64,000 bases of DNA. It comes from Dryas octopetala (taxonomy: Eukaryota; Streptophyta; Magnoliopsida; Rosales; Rosaceae). Both the position numbers and the translations under genes were made by a program. Below are positions 59,789 to 64,000 of the stretch, one piece after another (within the stretch, counting starts at the first letter, position 1; the number at the start of each line of letters is the position of its first letter). Under the pieces are notes generated by a model. It ran no database searches. It was not told where the DNA came from and saw only the letters and a list, made by a program, of their open reading frames with translations. Where the stretch lies: contig OY992838.1 of the NCBI GenBank assembly GCA_963921425.1, positions 8,990,001-9,054,000 of the forward strand, written 5' to 3'.

Positions 59789-60287
59789 GGCTTAATTGTG
59801 TTTTTACCACCCAAAGTTTGGAGTGATTCTCATTTTACCACCCAGAATTTTATTTGTCCCACTTTACCACCCAAAGTGTACATTGATTCTCACTTTACCA
59901 CCCAGAACTTTATATGTCCCACTTTACCACCCAAAGTTTACATTGATTCTCACTTTACCACCCAAAGTTTACATTGATTCCTACTTTACTCCCTGAATCT
60001 AGAGTGACAAAATAGACGGAGAAAGGTTAACTGGGACACGAAAAATACTTTTGGGTGGTAAAGTGGGAATCAATGTAAACTTTGGGTGGTAAAATGGGAC
60101 AAATAAATTTCTGGGTGGTAAAGTGGGAATCAATGTAAACTTTGGGTGGTAAAATGGGACAAAGAAATTTCTGGGTGGTAAAGTTAGAATCAATGTAAAC
60201 TTTGGGTGGTAAAGTAGGACAAATAAAGTTCTGGGTGGTAAAGTGGAAATCAATGTAAACTTTGGGTGGTAAAAACACAATTAAGCC
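59789..60287. mobile_element. MITE of the GGCTTAATTGTG family with internal tandem repeats
   Basis: The ends GGCTTAATTGTGTTTTTACC and GGTAAAAACACAATTAAGCC are inverted repeats, and (TA)n tracts touch both sides. The interior consists almost wholly of roughly 30-bp units (TTTACCACCCAAAGTTTACA on one side, TGTAAACTTTGGGTGGTAAA on the other) that group into 60-bp higher-order repeats, about four on the right arm. Open frames through the repeats are periodic and not genes. Confidence 0.85.
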
Positions 60288-60427
60288 TATATATATTGGC
60301 AATGGCTCATCTTCCAAGATTCCTTATTTTGTTTACTATTTTACCTCCAAAGTTGAAATGTATAACATCTTTATTTCTTTTATTAAAGTTCTCGCAAGTC
60401 AATTGACTTTTATTGTATATTGTAAAT

Positions 60428-61499
60428 GACTTAATTATCGATTTATCACTCAAAATTGTAACTCATTCTCATATTGTTACCTGAAAATGTTTTTGTCCCA
60501 ATTACCACCTATAACTTACATTCATGTCCTATTACCTTGTTCCGTCAACAATTCAGTTAAAAATGCTAACTTGGCCGTTATTGCTGACGTGGCGTTCTGG
60601 AGGTGCGTCACATGTCACATTTTTTCTTATATTTTTTTCTTTCTATTTTTATACTTTGAAAATTAATTAAAAATATCTCCGAACTCAAAAAATTCATACG
60701 GACTCATCTTGACTAGTATTAGTTTACTATAGGGTCAAAATACCAATTTTCTCTCTAAAAATTTCTAGAAAATTTGGGAAGTCCAAATTTATTTCTAGAA
60801 AATTAAAATACTTTAGATTCTTTGGAAATTCATAGGATAATCTCCCGAACTCCAAAAAATATGAGGTCTGCACCGTTAAGCTTCTAAAAACTAACAATAC
60901 CTTTCTCGTGAACACTTGCTACCCAAAAGACCTCTCGGTCTTAGAGGAAAACAAATTTCCCTCTATAAAATAAATTCTAGAAAAATTCAAAATTTTTTGT
61001 AAAGTCTTGAAATAATTCTCTAAAACGGGCTTTTGGTAATTTCAAAAATATTTTTGAAAATTCGTCCGAGAGTTTATGAAAATTCTAGAATTTATTTTAA
61101 TTTTCTAGAAATAAATTTGGACTTTCCAAATTTTCTTGAAATTTTTAGAGGGAAAATTGGTATTTTGATCCCATAGTAAAGTAGTACTAGTCAAGACGAG
61201 TCTGTAGAAATTTTATGTATATTTTTATGAGTTCGGAGTTATTTTTAATTAATTTTCAAAGTTTATAAAAATAAGAAAGTAAAAAAATCCGAAAACAAAA
61301 GCAAAGATGTGACACACGCACATCCAGCACACCACGTCAGCATTAATAGCCAAGTTAGCATTTTTAACGGAATTTTTGACGGAATAAGGTAAAATGGGAC
61401 ACATATGTAAGTTACAGGTAGTAATCTGAGACAAAAAATTTTTCAGGTTGCCATATGGGAATGAGTTACAGATTTTGGTAATAAATCGATAATTAAGCT
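60428..61499. mobile_element. Long-TIR MITE of the GGCTTAATTATCG family, copy 2
   Basis: A 1.07-kb relative of 12170-13260 in the opposite orientation: the asymmetric middle, including TTGGAGTTCGGGAGATTATC, is on the opposite strand. The arms match those of copy 1, with GCTGACGTGGCG left and CCACGTCAGCATT right. The ends are slightly worn (GACTTAATT, AATTAAGCTT). Confidence 0.8.
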
Positions 61500-61993
61500 T
61501 ATTGTAAATATTGAGGCATTTTAATGAAAGAGAGCACGCAAAGAAATAATTTAACAAAACAAGTAGTTAAAAAAATTTAAAAAGTTAGGCAGTTCCTAAT
61601 ATGAATTGATAATATAAATTGTCAAATGTTGATAACTAGCTACATTTAGTGTGAGATTTGTTTTGCTTTTATTTTTCTATTTTAAATAAATATATAGTGG
61701 GAAGTTGAAAAATGATGTTTTTTCTTTCTTTTAATGTTTTAATTTTATTTTCAAAAGATATTGTTATGTTGTAATGTTGCAATTTGAGTTAAAGGACATT
61801 TAGACAATTCAAAATTTGGTGGACTCTGTAACATCGACGTGCTTACTTGAAAGTTCTTGACAAAAATAGTCAAAATTTTGCTTTGACATTCAATTTAAAA
61901 TTTAGAGTTCGTGTAGTTGATGTCATTCTTGGCTTTTTTAAAAGTCCAGTTAATTATGTGCTTTCTTGGGTAATGGGGATGGTGCTGCTGTAG
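61500..61993. other. AT-rich intergenic DNA
   Basis: No upstream coding exon for the following candidate exon was found here. The stretch ends in a fair splice acceptor (GCTGCTGTAG). Confidence 0.35.
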
Positions 61994-62155
61994 GTGTCAA
62001 AGGGAAATTTCTTCCACTACCTTCTGGGTTTGGTGAAAGATGAGAATTTTCCAAGTTCTGATGGTGTGGAATTCCACAGTGAGAGCATCTCAGAAGGTAC
62101 AAATGCATTGCAGGACTACTTGGTTCGAAATTTACTGCAACATTATTTCCTTTAA
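61994..62155 (+). CDS. Possible terminal exon of an unrecognised gene
   Basis: After the acceptor-like GCTGCTGTAG, a frame of 53 codons runs to TAA at 62153. It begins VSKGNFFHYLLGLVKDEN and ends YLVRNLLQHYFL, with a balanced amino-acid composition, a helical hydrophobic end and GC content above its surroundings, unlike the random frames nearby. I do not recognise the family. Upstream exons are not visible in the 490 bp before it; beyond that lies the MITE at 60428-61499, so either a long intron contains transposons or this is an isolated gene fragment. A second exon-like piece (AG|TTCAAGGTCTGAAAATGAG..|GTAAGC) lies at 63382-63411. Confidence 0.3.
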   Translation: MSKGNFFHYLLGLVKDENFPSSDGVEFHSESISEGTNALQDYLVRNLLQHYFL

Positions 62156-64000
62156 TCTTCAATTACTCATTACATGTGCCCATATTGCCAGGAAAGGATA
62201 CTGGGTATCAAAGAATCTTTGGGGTTCAGCTTTCTTAAAGTTCCTTGATTGTAACAAAGTGAATTGAATTTAATACAGATGCATGCATGCTTCTTAAGTG
62301 TGTACGTTTCACGTTGAATTATTGTTTTAATTAGTTTGTGCAATGTAGTGTTCAGTCAGCAATCAGCATCAAATATGAAGCTATTGCATCTGTTTGATAT
62401 AATGTTCAAGCCAAGTGTCCCACGACATTACCTAACTGAAAACTCTGTTACGAAGCTCTCTGTAGCAGCCAGTCCCAAAAGGGCGTACCAAGTTTTGTTT
62501 TTACATGAATGGCTTGTAGTTTTTATCATTTATATTTTATGTCATCGCACAAGTTAAGCTCCAAAACAGAGTTGTGCCAGGTGGCCCCCCATGACTTTTC
62601 TTTGTGTTTGGAGCTTTATGTCGACATTGGCCTGCGTTCCCATAATTCAAAGTGTCAGTAACTCCTGAGTCCTGCCGCCTGTTCATCAGTATTTGTCTAG
62701 GGAAAGGTGCTTGGTAGGTTCAGGGAAAAACCATGATGATATTTTCCACTGAAATTAACTATGCATGCATTAAGGGACATGTTCATGCATTTAGAAAACA
62801 TTTCATTGAATCATTGGAGCATTATTGTACTAAAGCATCTATAGACATCATTGTCCAAGGAACTGTATTGAAATAATGAAGGCATGTATGTATGGTGATG
62901 TATGACATGAGTAGGTTCATTTTGCAGTATTTGTTTGCTTCTGGGAACTAGCTTAGAATTTTCTTTGGCCATATCTACAACTGAAATTGTCAATGGTGCA
63001 CATTGCTTGTAGGGGCTTTGAGGCATGTCTGGTGTGTGCCAACTGCCAACCCCAACCATCCTCAAGTATATATATTGTTGTGAATGCAGTTGGTATCATC
63101 ACTCAAATGATCAGTATTCCTCTATTGTGATTTTTATGTCGATTGAGACAAACTGTTGAAACAAATTATGCATTATCTTCAACTGCCATCACGTATTTGC
63201 ACGCCTTCTTGCATTTCATTGCAGCCTAAAACAATCTGGACCAGGTTATAAATTGTTCAATAGGTTGATATAGTCCTTGCATACATGTCATTGTTCAAAT
63301 GTTTTTGTTTTAATTCTTTTACTCCATGTTTTATGTCATGAACTCATTTAGTTACATTCATCTTTGCTGGATGATTTACAGTTCAAGGTCTGAAAATGAG
63401 AGGAAAGTCGGTAAGCTATTACAATCTCAAACTTTTTTTTCGGTTATATAAATAACTCAAATTGACCCTGAAAATAATCTAAAAATTATTAGAGATGAAG
63501 AGGGCTTGACTTTTGGGATTCCATCACATGCTCTATCTTTTGGTTTTCCATCTATGTTTGTCTCTCTCTTGGGATTTCTAGCACATGTTTTTCTATTATT
63601 TTTCATTTAGAGAGGATTGTGAATTTTTAGCTTTTTATCTTATCTTTTCTCATTAAATTCCTATAAAAATGAAGTGTTGTAATTAAGCTCCCTATATAAA
63701 GGAACCATATGCATATAATTCCATCATCTAGATTTGAGTGGGTTTTCTAACCCTTGGCTTTCAGGACGAGGTGTCCACCTAAATTTATAGCTCTTATCTG
63801 GTGGATTCCATTGAGTGGCGAGTTGTCTATCTTGAGTGTTCTCTTGCAATTTTCTCTTTAATCTCCATTCATTCGGTGTCACAAATACTCATATTATTGT
63901 CTCAAAACCTCGCTCTTCGTTTCATTAACTTGGAAGTGATTGTTGTACTAATATGTTCACGCTATCTACATAGTTATGCAAAAGTATTTTTGGGAGTCAT
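62156..64000. other. Right-end region without a clear gene
   Basis: Moderately AT-rich. It may hold the 3' UTR of the candidate exon above. 63480-64000 contains CTATATAAAGGAACC at about 63691 and a CTTATCTGGTGGATTCC stretch typical of promoter-plus-leader parts of retrotransposon LTRs, cut off by the window edge. No domain-bearing frame was found. Confidence 0.35.

Noticed and set aside
59797..60287. CRISPR-like regular repeats
   Set aside because: Units have no unique spacers, face each other and form a MITE in a plant nuclear genome.
59796..60317. Open frames made of repeated YHPKFTLILTLPP-like units
   Set aside because: They follow exactly the tandem DNA repeat of a MITE in several frames.

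Overview
This is nuclear DNA from a flowering plant. Genes have spliced exons with GT..AG introns, leader introns in 5' UTRs, a plastid-targeted PPR protein and long AT-rich intergenic stretches packed with small transposons. Gene content and transposon types (a TRIM, MULE- and hAT-type MITEs) suggest a eudicot, perhaps a rosid such as a Rosaceae tree. The exact taxon is inference.

Layout. 1-179: 3' end of a gene for a very acidic protein. 1540-7941 (-): ATG14-like autophagy gene, 12 coding exons. 7950-13300: nested inverted-repeat transposons with a C-rich tract. 13766-16611 (-): chloroplast protein like Arabidopsis At4g37920. 18681-20534 (+): single-exon PPR protein like SEL1/PDM1 (At4g18520). 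22756-27710 (+): glutaredoxin-DEP-DUF547 protein with a TATA box and leader intron. 28795-29442: hAT-type MITE with 8-bp target duplication. 29962-42070: a cluster of three sn-glycerol-3-phosphate acyltransferase (GPAT) copies: intact A (+), broken B (-) and intact C (-). Mobile elements sit between them, including a complete 365-bp TRIM with identical LTRs. 42071-52107: AT-rich, no convincing gene. 52108-54409 (-): TRM9-type tRNA wobble-uridine methyltransferase. 55630-61500: a second dense field of MITEs. 61994-62155: possible terminal exon of an unrecognised gene. 62156-64000: no clear gene.

The genes do not form one pathway: autophagy initiation, plastid RNA metabolism, redox/scaffold function, acyl-lipid synthesis and tRNA modification. 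The order looks like ordinary conserved eudicot gene order. As I recall, ATG14b and the glutaredoxin-DEP-DUF547 gene are neighbours in Arabidopsis (At4g08540/At4g08550). Only the GPAT copies share a function, and they arose by local duplication.

I did not find a clearly new biological system. The most interesting material is (i) the GPAT cluster with one loss of ancestral start, one gene broken by replacement with LTR-like DNA, and duplicated flanks; (ii) the young TRIM beside an older decayed one; (iii) several unrelated MITE families whose arms repeatedly carry a TGACGTGGC-type bZIP site; (iv) MITEs bounded by (TA)n tracts on both sides; and (v) a 90-bp in-frame intron in the chloroplast gene whose retention would add a hydrophobic segment. 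Exon coordinates were read by eye from splice signals and reading-frame continuity.
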